Origin: Psychrosphaera haliotis
Lineage (GTDB): Bacteria; Pseudomonadota; Gammaproteobacteria; Enterobacterales; Alteromonadaceae
Direction: 5' to 3'
Length of the DNA: 64,000 nt
Assembly: GCF_039523615.1 (NCBI RefSeq)
Contig: NZ_BAAAFQ010000001.1
Span: forward strand, 372,001 to 436,000
Positions 8,417 to 18,300 of this stretch are shown in pieces (the stretch's first letter is position 1; every line of letters begins with the position of its first letter). A program made the translations under genes and the position numbers. The notes under the pieces were generated by a model. That model saw only the letters and a list, made by a program, of their open reading frames with translations, searched no databases and was not told the origin of the DNA.

Positions 8417-9253
8417 TTATTTAACGCCTAACTCGCGCAAACGCTCATCTAAGTATTCGCCCGCAGTATAGCGGTCAGACAATACTACGTCTGGACGTGG
8501 ATGTAAGAATAGAGGTAAAGAAATACGAGACTTACTTCTATCTGCACCTTCCGGGTTAATTACTCGGTGAATAGTAGATGGGAAATAACCGCCTGACGCT
8601 TCTTGCAGCATGTCACCGATATTTACCACTAAACAACCAAAGTCGCCTGGTACATCAAACCAACTACCGTCTTTTTTCTGAACTTGCAAACCACCTTGGT
8701 TTGCAGCCGGTAATACAGTTAGTAAGTTAATGTCGCCGTGCGCAGCAGCACGAATCGCACCTACTTCTTCGTCACCTGTAATTGGTGGGTAATGAAGAAT
8801 TCGTAATAACGTTTGTTCGCTATCCTTAATCATTGAAGACAGCGCAGCTTTGTAGTTTACCGCTACATCTGCAGGAGAGTGCTTTTCTACCCAGTCTAAA
8901 AGTGTAGACGCTAACTCGTTCGCTTGAACAAAGTAGTTATGAATTTCTTCGCGCAATGCTTCCGGACACTGTCCCCAAGGGTAATAGTGATAATATTCTT
9001 TGATGTCTTTTTTGTCGTGACCTTTGGCCGTTTCACTTACTGTATCTGGGAAGAATCCGTCTTGTGTATCAACATTAAAGTGAAAGTCTTGTTTATTTTC
9101 CGATGAAAAATAACCAGCCCAGTTGTTATAAATAGACTCTAAAAGATCTTTCTGTAAAGGATGGTTTTTTAGTACACCAAAACCAGTTTCATGAAGAGAC
9201 TTTACAAACTCTTCCGCTGCATTATCAGCTTTATAATCAACAATAGATAACAT
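8417..9253 (-). CDS. 2-oxoglutarate/Fe(II) oxygenase, isopenicillin N synthase-like family
   Basis: A 278-residue cytoplasmic dioxygenase of the plant-type DIOX/IPNS family. The iron facial triad is readable as AAHGDINLLTVLP (HxD) and STIHRVINP (distal His). The 2-oxoglutarate-binding RxS appears as SKSRISLPLFLHPRP. The N-terminal DIOX_N region is ETGFGVLKNHPLQKDLLESI. The family includes antibiotic, hormone and amino-acid oxygenases, so the substrate cannot be assigned. There is no biosynthetic cluster around it; neighbours are a peptidase and a DMT transporter on the same strand, about 90 bases apart. Confidence 0.87.
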   Translation of the reverse strand: MLSIVDYKADNAAEEFVKSLHETGFGVLKNHPLQKDLLESIYNNWAGYFSSENKQDFHFNVDTQDGFFPDTVSETAKGHDKKDIKEYYHYYPWGQCPEALREEIHNYFVQANELASTLLDWVEKHSPADVAVNYKAALSSMIKDSEQTLLRILHYPPITGDEEVGAIRAAAHGDINLLTVLPAANQGGLQVQKKDGSWFDVPGDFGCLVVNIGDMLQEASGGYFPSTIHRVINPEGADRSKSRISLPLFLHPRPDVVLSDRYTAGEYLDERLRELGVK

Positions 9254-9344
9254 TATAATTTAACCTCTTATTTTATGCGGCGAATTATATGTGATTTTAG
9301 CGCGTAATCAAAAAATAAAGAGGAAAAAACTAACTTGGATCAAA

Positions 9345-10253
9345 CTAAATGTTTATTGAACCATTTTTTGACCGATTAAACTTACTAAACACCCTATTCC
9401 CAAACTGAAAAACACCCAGCCCCAAAACAATTAGCAAGCCACCTGTTAATAAACTTATAGAAAAGCGTTCGTTGTTTAAAATAATACCTAAGCTCATAGA
9501 CACCACAGGCGTTAACATCGTTACTAAAGCGACTGTGCTTGCTTCAAGTTTTTGAAGTATATAAAAGTAAGCTAAAAAGCCAAGAAGCGAAGCAAATAGT
9601 CCCATGTAAATCACGGCCCAAATGGATCGCATCTGCCACTCTTGGTAATTCACCTCACCATCAAGGACAAACCAAGCGATTAAGTAGACTGGAAGCGATA
9701 CAAGCAAAGAACCCACGGTTGTTGATAAAGGGTGCAAATCAACTTTGACACCTTTTACTAAAACGCTACTTAAACTAAACAGTACTACGCCTATAAATAT
9801 AAAACTAAATCCATAAATAGCACCGTCGTTAATTATCATATTTTCACTGCAGACAATGGCCAATCCAGCTAATGCTATTAACAAGGATATCTTTTTTGTT
9901 TTCGTAAATTTATTTTCTGATAGCCAGCGCTGTGCCAACAAACCAGACAAAATCGGTGTTAAACCGAAACTTAGCGCCATTAATCCCGACGAAATATATT
10001 GAGCTGCAAAATAACAAAACAGCATTCCTACAGACAAGCTAATGCTAGAAAATAAATATACCTTTAAGGCATTTCTTGACGTGTTTAATTTAATATTGAG
10101 GACTTTCATGAGCAACAGCCCAAAAGATGCCGCAATTCCCATTCGCATTAACAATGACAGTGTTGGTGATATTGATTCGCTGCTCCAAACTATACCAAGA
10201 GGCGTAGTAGACCAGACAAGTACAACAACTAAAAAGGCAAGAGATACCGGCAT
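9345..10253 (-). CDS. DMT-superfamily transporter with two EamA domains
   Basis: About 302 residues with roughly ten hydrophobic segments arranged as two EamA repeats. The first contains TPLGIVWSSESISPTLSLLMRM-type sequence; the second has GFSFIFIGVVLFSLSSVLVKG and LVTMLTPVVSMSLGIIL. The C-terminus is a short basic tail. It is an inner-membrane exporter or importer of a small metabolite (the family moves amino acids, nucleotide sugars and others); no substrate is evident. I chose the ATG at 10253, which has GGAA about 6 bases upstream, over a TTG at 10271. Confidence 0.85.
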   Translation of the reverse strand: MPVSLAFLVVVLVWSTTPLGIVWSSESISPTLSLLMRMGIAASFGLLLMKVLNIKLNTSRNALKVYLFSSISLSVGMLFCYFAAQYISSGLMALSFGLTPILSGLLAQRWLSENKFTKTKKISLLIALAGLAIVCSENMIINDGAIYGFSFIFIGVVLFSLSSVLVKGVKVDLHPLSTTVGSLLVSLPVYLIAWFVLDGEVNYQEWQMRSIWAVIYMGLFASLLGFLAYFYILQKLEASTVALVTMLTPVVSMSLGIILNNERFSISLLTGGLLIVLGLGVFQFGNRVFSKFNRSKNGSINI

Positions 10254-10418
10254 TTGTATTCCAATAAACAAGGCTAACGTGAATCAGCTAACATAAAGCT
10301 AGAGTATATACTTTAACCTAATTACCACGAAGTAAAAATTTCATGTGACTGTTTTATTATCCCATGCCAAAGTAGGCTAAACATGCTAACTTATAGCTTC
10401 ATCGTTTTAGGAGTAAAA

Positions 10419-12893
10419 ATGAAGAGAATCATTGCTTTAATATTAGTTTCAATTACCGCTAGTTTAATTATCGGTCTTTTATCTCTTTCTTCTTATTTAG
10501 CAAAATGGGCAGTGAAAGAAACCTTCCTAGAACAACAGTTAACTCTGCAAGATAACTTCCAATTAAGCTACGACCCATTTATAAGTGAACTGACGATTTC
10601 TGATGCAGCACTGATGTATCAAAATTCCGAAGAGTTAGTTTCCTTTAAGTCGCTTATTGTTAATTTTGATCTGCTACCTCTGTTTAGTAAAACACTTTTG
10701 ATAAATAAATTTGAATTCTCTGGTCTTAATCTAAGTGTAGATCAGCAAGCGGACCAAGCACTTATGATTGGAGGTTGGTCTATCGCTAACTTGGACTCTA
10801 AAAACAAAAATATTGAAGCTAAGGATACAGAGAACAACCAGCCTGCTGAAAAGAGCGAGCCATTTATAAATCAAGTCCAAATTGGAAGCATTGTTTTTAA
10901 AGATTTAAATGTGAATGCAAAAGTTGTAAAGCAGGAGCATGACATCGCTATTGAGTCATTAACAATAGAAAAACTAGACTTGCAATTAGGTGAACTCTAC
11001 CAACCAACTGCGCTTTCATTTTTGTTCGATACAAGCCTGCAATATAAATTAGAAGATCTCGATAGCACACTATCATTAAGCACTAACTTGTTCTTAGAAA
11101 CTGCGCCAGATATTATTTTTGATAAAAACGACATTGCCAACCTCCAGTTTCAAACAGAGTCGCTCTTATTAAAATTACAACAAACCAATGTAAAATCAGG
11201 TGTTCAAGATATTGCACTTAGCTTTAAAGCGTGGCAAACCAATTTAACGGACGTTAATGCGTCTACAGATGGCGGCGTAAAAAGTGATTTGCTGTTAAAT
11301 TCATTTATAGAAGGCCTAAATGTGTCCACTATAGGCTCTGAACACAAAATGTTTACCTTTGAAAAACTAGCGTTAAATAACGTCGCATCCGAAATAAACA
11401 TGACCGGAGCCGTTCTTGAATATGATGTGGCATTTTCCGACATTCAGCTAGTTGACTCTCAAGCCATGCCAAATAAAGAGGAAACTCTACCTGCCCTTTT
11501 AGACTTAGAATCTCTTAGTATCACCAATGGTTCTTTTACAAATCAACTCTCGTCTATAGAAAAAATTGAGATTGGTTCATTAGTAACTAACGTGGTTGTA
11601 AACAAAGACAAGTCTATAGCCAACCTAGTTTTACCAAAACCAACTGTTGATGACGAAAATTCGGCTACCAATCAAGAAAGTTCACAAAACAATAGTAAAC
11701 AAGTTGCGGAAATAGCAAACAATAAAGCCAATCAAAAAAGTGCTAATAAGGCTGTTCTTGCCGCCGCTGATTTACCAAGTGAAGCCCTACCAGAACAAAC
11801 AACTTTGAATGACGACGACGCTACTTCAAAGAAAATGGATATCAAACTTGTTGAATTGGTAAATGCAGGACCATTTAAATTAAATACACTTGATTTAAGT
11901 GTGGAACCTAACTTTCGCTCTCTAATAGAAGTGCAAAAATTCCGTTTAGCTGACATTGACAGCACACAGCCTCAACTTGTTACCACTTTTGATTTAGCGG
12001 CGACGAACAACACTTACGCCAAAATTAATATTTCGAATCAAAGTCAGTTATTTATCGAACAACCAACACACACTATTAAGGTGCTTCTAGATGAAATGGA
12101 TTTAGCATCTTTGTCTCCATATGTAAGTTCTGCACTGGGTTATCATATAAATACCGGGCAGTTAGACAGTGAAGTAAACGCCAAAGTCATTGGTAACAAA
12201 ATAGACGGAGAAGCCGATTTATTAATGCGTTCAGTCGACTTAACAGCTATTTCTAATCAAGGTGAGGAAAGTGGCTTTAGTGGTGGTGCGATTTCCTTTA
12301 ATTACGCTCTGAGCATGCTAAAAGATGGTGATGGCAATGTTGATTTGAACGTACCTTTCGACGGTGATTTAAATAACCCTTCTGTTGGTTTTACTGGTTT
12401 TCTGTCACTCATAGTGCAAAGAGCAACAATGTCAGCCGCTAAAGACTACCTTATTAATACCTTTGTGCCATATGCCAACGTTGTTAACTTTGCGTTGTCG
12501 GCCAGCAAACATGTATTAAAGCTTAGGTTTAATGATCTAGCATTAACGGCTAAAAACTCGGAATTAACCGAAACCCAAACTGAACGATTGTCTCAACTTA
12601 GCTTAGTATTAAAAAAACACGATACAACCAGTATTAAAGTGTGCCCTATAGGCGTTGTCGCTGATTTAACTACAAGTGCCGAACAGATAGAAAGCCAGGA
12701 TGTTGTTACTCAAAAATCAATTACCGCTACGCAAGTACAAGAGTTAATGGATTTAAACCAAGCGAGAGCCGAAAAGATAAAGGCTTATTTGGTAAATGAA
12801 GGAAATGTTGAATCGAAACGTATTCTTGGTTGCTCACCAACTATTGACTATAAAAAAGGTGCCGAGCCTAGGGTTTCTTTTAACGCGACTTAA
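10419..12893 (+). CDS. AsmA-like DUF748 domain protein
   Basis: 824 residues: one N-terminal membrane anchor (RIIALILVSITASLIIGLLSLSSYL), then a long beta-rich periplasmic body. The segment VQIGSIVFKDLNVNAKV and the later FKLNTLDLSVEPNFRS and LDSEVNAKVIGNKIDGEADL stretches are typical DUF748/AsmA repeats. A polar N/Q/S-rich linker near residues 415-475 separates two beta-rich blocks. The C-terminus (LNQARAEKIKAYLVNEGNVE) resembles the OmpA-like tail seen in DUF748 proteins. AsmA-like proteins are thought to bridge the envelope and move phospholipids. The start at 10419 follows TAGGAG at good spacing, so a Met 12 codons upstream is not preferred. Confidence 0.82.
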   Translation: MKRIIALILVSITASLIIGLLSLSSYLAKWAVKETFLEQQLTLQDNFQLSYDPFISELTISDAALMYQNSEELVSFKSLIVNFDLLPLFSKTLLINKFEFSGLNLSVDQQADQALMIGGWSIANLDSKNKNIEAKDTENNQPAEKSEPFINQVQIGSIVFKDLNVNAKVVKQEHDIAIESLTIEKLDLQLGELYQPTALSFLFDTSLQYKLEDLDSTLSLSTNLFLETAPDIIFDKNDIANLQFQTESLLLKLQQTNVKSGVQDIALSFKAWQTNLTDVNASTDGGVKSDLLLNSFIEGLNVSTIGSEHKMFTFEKLALNNVASEINMTGAVLEYDVAFSDIQLVDSQAMPNKEETLPALLDLESLSITNGSFTNQLSSIEKIEIGSLVTNVVVNKDKSIANLVLPKPTVDDENSATNQESSQNNSKQVAEIANNKANQKSANKAVLAAADLPSEALPEQTTLNDDDATSKKMDIKLVELVNAGPFKLNTLDLSVEPNFRSLIEVQKFRLADIDSTQPQLVTTFDLAATNNTYAKINISNQSQLFIEQPTHTIKVLLDEMDLASLSPYVSSALGYHINTGQLDSEVNAKVIGNKIDGEADLLMRSVDLTAISNQGEESGFSGGAISFNYALSMLKDGDGNVDLNVPFDGDLNNPSVGFTGFLSLIVQRATMSAAKDYLINTFVPYANVVNFALSASKHVLKLRFNDLALTAKNSELTETQTERLSQLSLVLKKHDTTSIKVCPIGVVADLTTSAEQIESQDVVTQKSITATQVQELMDLNQARAEKIKAYLVNEGNVESKRILGCSPTIDYKKGAEPRVSFNAT

Positions 12894-12972
12894 CTCTATT
12901 TAACGACCCAACAATTAGCCTAACTTTAATAAGCTGTTACAATGCCCGCTTTTTAATATAAAGAAGTGTATT

Positions 12973-13500
12973 GTGCGTTTATTAAAGTTAGCAACCCACC
13001 CTCAAGTTACAGACTTAAATGGCTCTACTTTTACTAGAAAAGCAACTCGAGCTATTGTGGTTAATAACAATAATATTTTACTGCTTTACACTCAGCGCTA
13101 CGACGACTTTAGCTTACCTGGCGGTGGCATAGATGAAAATGAAAGCCACCTTGATGGGCTTATTCGAGAGCTAAAAGAGGAAACTGGCGCACAAGCCATT
13201 TCGAACGTAAAAGAATTTGGCCTATATCGCGAATACAGACCTTGGTACAAGCCTGACTTTGATGTAGTACATATGGAATCTTATTGTTTTACATGTGACA
13301 TAGACGGGGATTTACTTGAGCCGCAATTTGAAGCTCACGAAATTCAAAATGGTATGAAACCACAATGGGTGAATATTCACGACGCAATAAAGCACAATGA
13401 AAATACGATTGCGCATAGTGAAAAAAAAGGCATGTCTATTGAAAGAGAAACCTTTTTATTGAAACTTATTGTAGAAGAATTAATAAAAAAACAGGGCTAG
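12973..13500 (+). CDS. NUDIX hydrolase
   Basis: A 175-residue cytoplasmic protein with an intact Nudix box: Gly-x5-Glu-x7-REL-x-EE-x-G, seen as GGGIDENESHLDGLIREL and KEETGA around residues 50-74. The family hydrolyses nucleoside diphosphates linked to another moiety using Mg2+; this subclass is not assignable. The start is GTG at 12973. The stop codon is two bases from the stop of the convergent kleisin-like gene, and both genes share the hairpin at their ends. Confidence 0.88.
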   Translation: MRLLKLATHPQVTDLNGSTFTRKATRAIVVNNNNILLLYTQRYDDFSLPGGGIDENESHLDGLIRELKEETGAQAISNVKEFGLYREYRPWYKPDFDVVHMESYCFTCDIDGDLLEPQFEAHEIQNGMKPQWVNIHDAIKHNENTIAHSEKKGMSIERETFLLKLIVEELIKKQG

Positions 13501-13514
13501 TTTACTGTAGCCCT
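13482..13514 (-). terminator. terminator of the SMC-like operon, overlapping both convergent coding ends
   Basis: On the minus strand AGGGCTA pairs with TAGCCCT (13514-13508 with 13499-13493) around an 8-base loop, followed by a GT7 tract. The stem lies across the stop codons of both the NUDIX gene and the kleisin-like gene. The plus-strand side lacks a T-run, so termination should favour the minus-strand operon. Confidence 0.75.
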
Positions 13515-14722
13515 ATTTCAATATCTGTAATAACAAAATTACCTGAGAATACCGGATCCGGAACGCCTCGAGTTTCTAATGCAAAGTAACTTTTATCTTG
13601 TTCTGGCAAACCGTGAAAGCCACCAATAACCTGATAAAGCCAAACCTCAGGGTCAAAGTCTAAGTTCTCAGTTTTATAATAATCTAATGCCGTTTGATTT
13701 GTGCCAGAATCAATCACTGCACAAAAGAATGCGTCCACTTCACTTTTCAGTAGACTCTCTTGTAACTCTATTGCGTTTTCATCTTGCATCGTTAGAGGTG
13801 ATGCATTATTCAAATTGGTTCGAGTATCTCTTTGCCTGTTCACATGTTTTATGTTGCTCATTACTTCTAGTAACGACTGCTCTTGTTCTACATTGTTTAC
13901 ATCAATGGCTGCGGCGGCAATGGTATTTTCCGCAACATTAAACAACGCAGGCACATTACTCAAAGTCGAATAATTTTGAGGCGCAAAGCTAGGATTTTGT
14001 TCTAGGTGCAATACAAAACCCTTGAGTAGTCGTGTGCGGCCTTTAAACTCTCTGAAGCGACCTAACAAATCAATAAGTTTAGCCTGAGCTAGGCTGAGCT
14101 CTTGCGTACAATGTGCAAAGCTACTTTGTAGAGTAACTACCAACAAATGTCGTAGCTCACGATGTGAACCAGAAATATCACTAAGTTGGTCAAACTGGAA
14201 CATGCTCAATTGGTTTAGCAATTCTGATACTTGAGACTGAGCCAGTTCATTCTCTCTGATTTTGGCATCAACAGTGGCAACATAACCAAATTCATTGCTA
14301 ATACGCGACCATAACAAACGTACATTAGTGGCTAACATATCCGTCAAGCTATACACACGCTCAGTAACATCAGACAGCATAGATTCCGCTTCTTTAAAGC
14401 GTCCTGCGTTTAATGCTTCTTTGTAATGCTCAGCTTGGGTTTTAATTGACACTAAACTACTGCCAATATTGGCATCAATTTGTCTATTATTTTCGTCCTG
14501 TAAGCTTTCTTCTAATAACGTTCTAAGCGCAGGCCTTAAACGTAACTGACGTTCATTTTCAGGTCGCCAAATAACTTTTAGGTCTAACAGGTTATTGATG
14601 ACTTTAGGCGTGCAGTCGGCTTCGTTAATGCTGCCAGAAAAGTACGCCTCCATGACTAACTCAGAATGATTACTAAGTGCATTAAGAAGCGATGAGCCTG
14701 CTTTTTTAAGATTGTAATTCAT
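13502..14722 (-). CDS. kleisin-like (MukF/MksF/JetA-type) subunit, third gene of SMC-like operon
   Basis: A 406-residue soluble, largely helical protein with no signal peptide. Residues 1-75 look like a winged-helix domain (VINNLLDLKVIWRPENERQL, then LRLRPALRTLLEESL). Residues 90-250 are long amphipathic helices (YKEALNAGRFKEAESMLSDV and following). A polar linker (LNNASPLTMQDENAIELQES) leads to a compact beta-containing C-terminal domain (LDFDPEVWLYQVIGGFHGLP). This wHTH, helical bundle, linker and C-domain layout, next to an SMC-like ATPase and a kite-like subunit, fits a kleisin bridging the ATPase heads. The assignment is by architecture and context, not by strong sequence recognition. 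It lies 12 bases after the preceding gene. Confidence 0.6.
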   Translation of the reverse strand: MNYNLKKAGSSLLNALSNHSELVMEAYFSGSINEADCTPKVINNLLDLKVIWRPENERQLRLRPALRTLLEESLQDENNRQIDANIGSSLVSIKTQAEHYKEALNAGRFKEAESMLSDVTERVYSLTDMLATNVRLLWSRISNEFGYVATVDAKIRENELAQSQVSELLNQLSMFQFDQLSDISGSHRELRHLLVVTLQSSFAHCTQELSLAQAKLIDLLGRFREFKGRTRLLKGFVLHLEQNPSFAPQNYSTLSNVPALFNVAENTIAAAAIDVNNVEQEQSLLEVMSNIKHVNRQRDTRTNLNNASPLTMQDENAIELQESLLKSEVDAFFCAVIDSGTNQTALDYYKTENLDFDPEVWLYQVIGGFHGLPEQDKSYFALETRGVPDPVFSGNFVITDIEIGLQ

Positions 14723-14734
14723 CTTAAACTTCCA

Positions 14735-15370
14735 CTAAATCAAATCTGACTGAGACATGGCATCTTCAGCCTTTTTAGCTAATGACAGTTGTTCCGTTTC
14801 ATCAATAAACTTAAGAACATCGAATAGATAGTCTATTTTTCCAGTAACGGTATAAATCTGTTTATCTTGGTTTGGTTTAATTAAATAACCAAGCTCAACT
14901 AAACGCTTAAATACTAACTTTAGTTGAGCATCAAGCTCTGCAGCTTTAGAGCCAAAGAGTGCATAACGAGATATTTTATTTAGCTGTTCAGCATAAGCTG
15001 GCGTATCTTCAATGACTGTTTGTAACTCATTTAATCGTAGGTTCATGCCTTGAGATAAACTTAAGTCGTTGTTTAAGCTTTCTTGAACTAACAACAACCA
15101 TTCAATTAATGGCAATAAATGATTAGATACATCTTCAAACTGTTTACCAAGTTTAACTCTCTCAGTTTCACCAATAGTCTGATACGACGCGAAAAAAACT
15201 TGTTCCTCAGCCGCATGCGTTAGTTGCCTATTAAGTACAGCAAGATGTGCTTCTACTTCCATTCGACCAGCAGACGTTTTTAAAAAGCGATAACTATCTT
15301 CATCGGTAGTTTCGCAAATGAAGTGTCCAGATAGTAATTTTTCTAACACAATTCCTTTTTGACTAATCAT
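14735..15370 (-). CDS. MukE/MksE/JetB-like kite subunit, second gene of SMC-like operon
   Basis: A 211-residue cytoplasmic protein. Its N-terminal pattern, LLSGHFICETTDEDSYRFL then AHLAVLNRQLTHAAEEQVFF, follows the general layout of MksE/JetB (DUF4194) proteins. These have a short helix, a conserved leucine-rich segment and then a beta hairpin. A second winged helix is suggested near residues 165-200 (LKLVFKRLVELGYLIKPNQD). The ATG overlaps the SMC gene stop in an ATGA arrangement, implying translational coupling and a protein complex. In MukBEF and MksBEF complexes this subunit binds the kleisin as a dimer. Direct sequence similarity is weak, so a structure search is needed. Confidence 0.6.
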   Translation of the reverse strand: MISQKGIVLEKLLSGHFICETTDEDSYRFLKTSAGRMEVEAHLAVLNRQLTHAAEEQVFFASYQTIGETERVKLGKQFEDVSNHLLPLIEWLLLVQESLNNDLSLSQGMNLRLNELQTVIEDTPAYAEQLNKISRYALFGSKAAELDAQLKLVFKRLVELGYLIKPNQDKQIYTVTGKIDYLFDVLKFIDETEQLSLAKKAEDAMSQSDLI

Positions 15371-18300
15371 GCCGATACCTCGTTTGAAGATTCACTTTTC
15401 ATTTTTGCTTTTATACGCTCAGATATAGGGCTCACTTTAGGCTCTACTACTTGAAGTTGTTTTTTCTGCTTATCTATTAAGTATCGGTTTTTAAATAAAC
15501 TTAATACTTCTGATTCAGGATTAGGAAACGCCCCAACAACATGTATTTGGTTATTTTGGCAAGCATCAAATATTTTCTTGATATTGCTTTGATGTAAAGT
15601 GCCTAACTCATCAATTGGCCAGTGGATAATCGCACTTGAAGGCCCTCTTAACAATCTCGTAAATGCCAACAAAAACTTACATAAAATAAGATATGCCATT
15701 CCATGACTCGAGGATTCATTTAATTGACGGTCAGTTCTTATAATAAGGTCTCGGCCACTTTCTTTAATATGAAGCTCAATATCGAGTAACTTACTAATTC
15801 CACCAGCAAGCGCCGCTTTACCTAATATATCAATCACACGTCGCATGCTAGCGGCATACTCGTCCGTTGGTAATTCATGAGCTCCGGCTTCAATCCACTT
15901 ACCATACAACTCACTAAAGCGTTGAAGATCAGGCCAAAACTCCAACTCATCAATTTTTGAGCGAATTTTAACCGCTGAGTCAGAGACACCATCTAAAAAC
16001 AATTCTTCATCAACTTCTTTACTAATGCGTTCGCTTTGCAAACCAATGTGCTTTTCAATATCTTTAAGAATTTTGTAGTACTCAGAAAGCGCTAAGCCAA
16101 AGATACGTCCCTGCTCTCTAATACTGTTCAACTTTTGTGGAATAAGTCCATTTATAAGCTGATCGAGTTCAGGAACTAGCTTAACAGGATCAACGTGACG
16201 AACGCCTTCTTCATCAATAACACTGCATAGTTCGCGACTACGCTCCCAAGCATCATAAAATCCGGTGCCGCTTTGCGCCGCAATCTTTTGATCAAAACTT
16301 TCTACATAGTGTTTGATTGCACTTAGTTGCTCTTCTCTTTGCGCCATTAGGCTAGTAGCTTCGTTTAGGCGTTGTGAAATACTGCCGTTTTCCAACTGAG
16401 GCACACTGTCTGTGAGCTTAAGCTTTCTCATTTGAGCTAAAACTGACTGAGCTTGATACTCTTGCTCTAATAAATGTTTAAGAGACTTTTCCGCTTCATT
16501 TTGTGTTGTCTTAATGCTGCTCGCTGTTTGCTTGTATGTGTTTAGCGCTTTGTCTAAGTCTCGTTTAGATTGGCTTTCTAACTGACGAGCATCAGACAAT
16601 TGCTGTTGCCACGTCACTTTTTGTTTTACGTAGTTAGTTTGATACCAAACATTAAATTCCAACACTTGATTACGTTGTTTTTCTGTTTCGGTAATATCGG
16701 CTTTTAACGTTTTAATTTTTCGTTTTAAGTCACCTATGTCATCAACATCAACGCCACGATTATTTAATTCATCTTTCTGCCACTTCTCTAGCTGCTTAAG
16801 CTCCGTTTTTAATGACACCTGGCATTGCGTAATATGGCTTTCAACTTGTGCTAACTGTTGTTCAATATCATTAACAAGGTTTTGCCAATGAGTCTTGAGT
16901 TCCATTTCGGCGTCACGTTGTTGATCAGCAACATCTTCTAACGCTTCATCTTGTTTAAGCTGCAAGCTCTGTAGGTTCGACTTTAACGATGATATTTGCT
17001 TTTGATAATGCTGCTTTCGTTCTTTTTGAGCAATTTGAAATGCTTGCGTAGATGCCGACTTATCCGCAACAGCACGTTTTCTATTTTGTAGGGCGTTATT
17101 AACATCAGACTGAACTTTAGCTAGATTAACTTCTGCTGCTCTCAGCGCATTGTTAAGCTCTGCTAATGATGTTTCTTCTTTGTGCTGAGCTTCCAACGAT
17201 TCTTTTATCGCAAGTTCTAAATCATGAAGTTTTGTTTGTAAGTCAGATTCATTAGCACACTCAGATGGCAACTCTATATTGTCAGCGTCAATATTTAACC
17301 CAAACAAACTATTTTCATCTTCCACTAATGAAGGTTGCATATCCTTTCGTCGTAATAAAGCAGGGTTAATAACTTTACCTATGCTTTGTTGCCAGCCTGG
17401 CTTTTCTGATCTTAAAAACTCTAATAGAGTGCCTTCGCCTGGAAATATAACCGAATTTAATTCATTTAAAGAGGTTTGTTGTTGTGCTACTTCTTGTCTT
17501 GCTGCTTGGAGTACTAAATCTTGTTGATGACGTTCTGACTTAAGCTTAGCTAACTCATCATTCACTTGCTTGTGTTTCTCTCTTGCAAGGTCTTCTAACT
17601 CTGTTGCTTCATTAATTGTTTGCTCTAACAACTCAATTTGCTGCTGCTCTTGTTGAGTGAAACCCACATTGTTCGCAAGTGTTGTTAATTTAGTTATCTC
17701 TAGGTCTATCTCAACTTTTTGTTCTTTAAAGTCACTATTAAGCTGACTAATCTCGCCTTTAAATTTAGATTCCAAGCTCGTTAGCTGTTGATTTTGCTGT
17801 TGAACTTTTTCTGTGCGTAAATCCTTCAAAGACTCTTTTTGTTCTTTGTATGCTTCTAACTCGTCAGCGTGTTGCTCTCGTATCTCCAAGAGTTGTTTAT
17901 TGTATCGACCTTCAACATCTTGATGTTGTTCCGTTAATAACGAAAGCCTGGACTCTGCGCTACTAAGCTCACTATTCCAACGTGGCAGCTTTTCTAGGTT
18001 GTCTTTATGGGTTTCAATTTCTTTATCTTGCCATGTGTCATAAACCGACTCTACTTCATCTAGTTTAGAGGTATAAATCTCTACATCGGATTTGGCCGCA
18101 GATAAGCTTTGATTTAGTGTGTCTCTTTGTTCAGACCATTGCGACTCTAACTGTTGAGCGTCCATTTTATTTTGTAAAATCGCGCCCTCTAATTCCGATT
18201 TATTGGAGCTTAATACCGTTTGGTCAATAGAGATTTGATGCTTTAATTCAGCGAGCCTGATTAAGATTTGATTATAATCTGTATAAGAAGCCTCTAGCTT

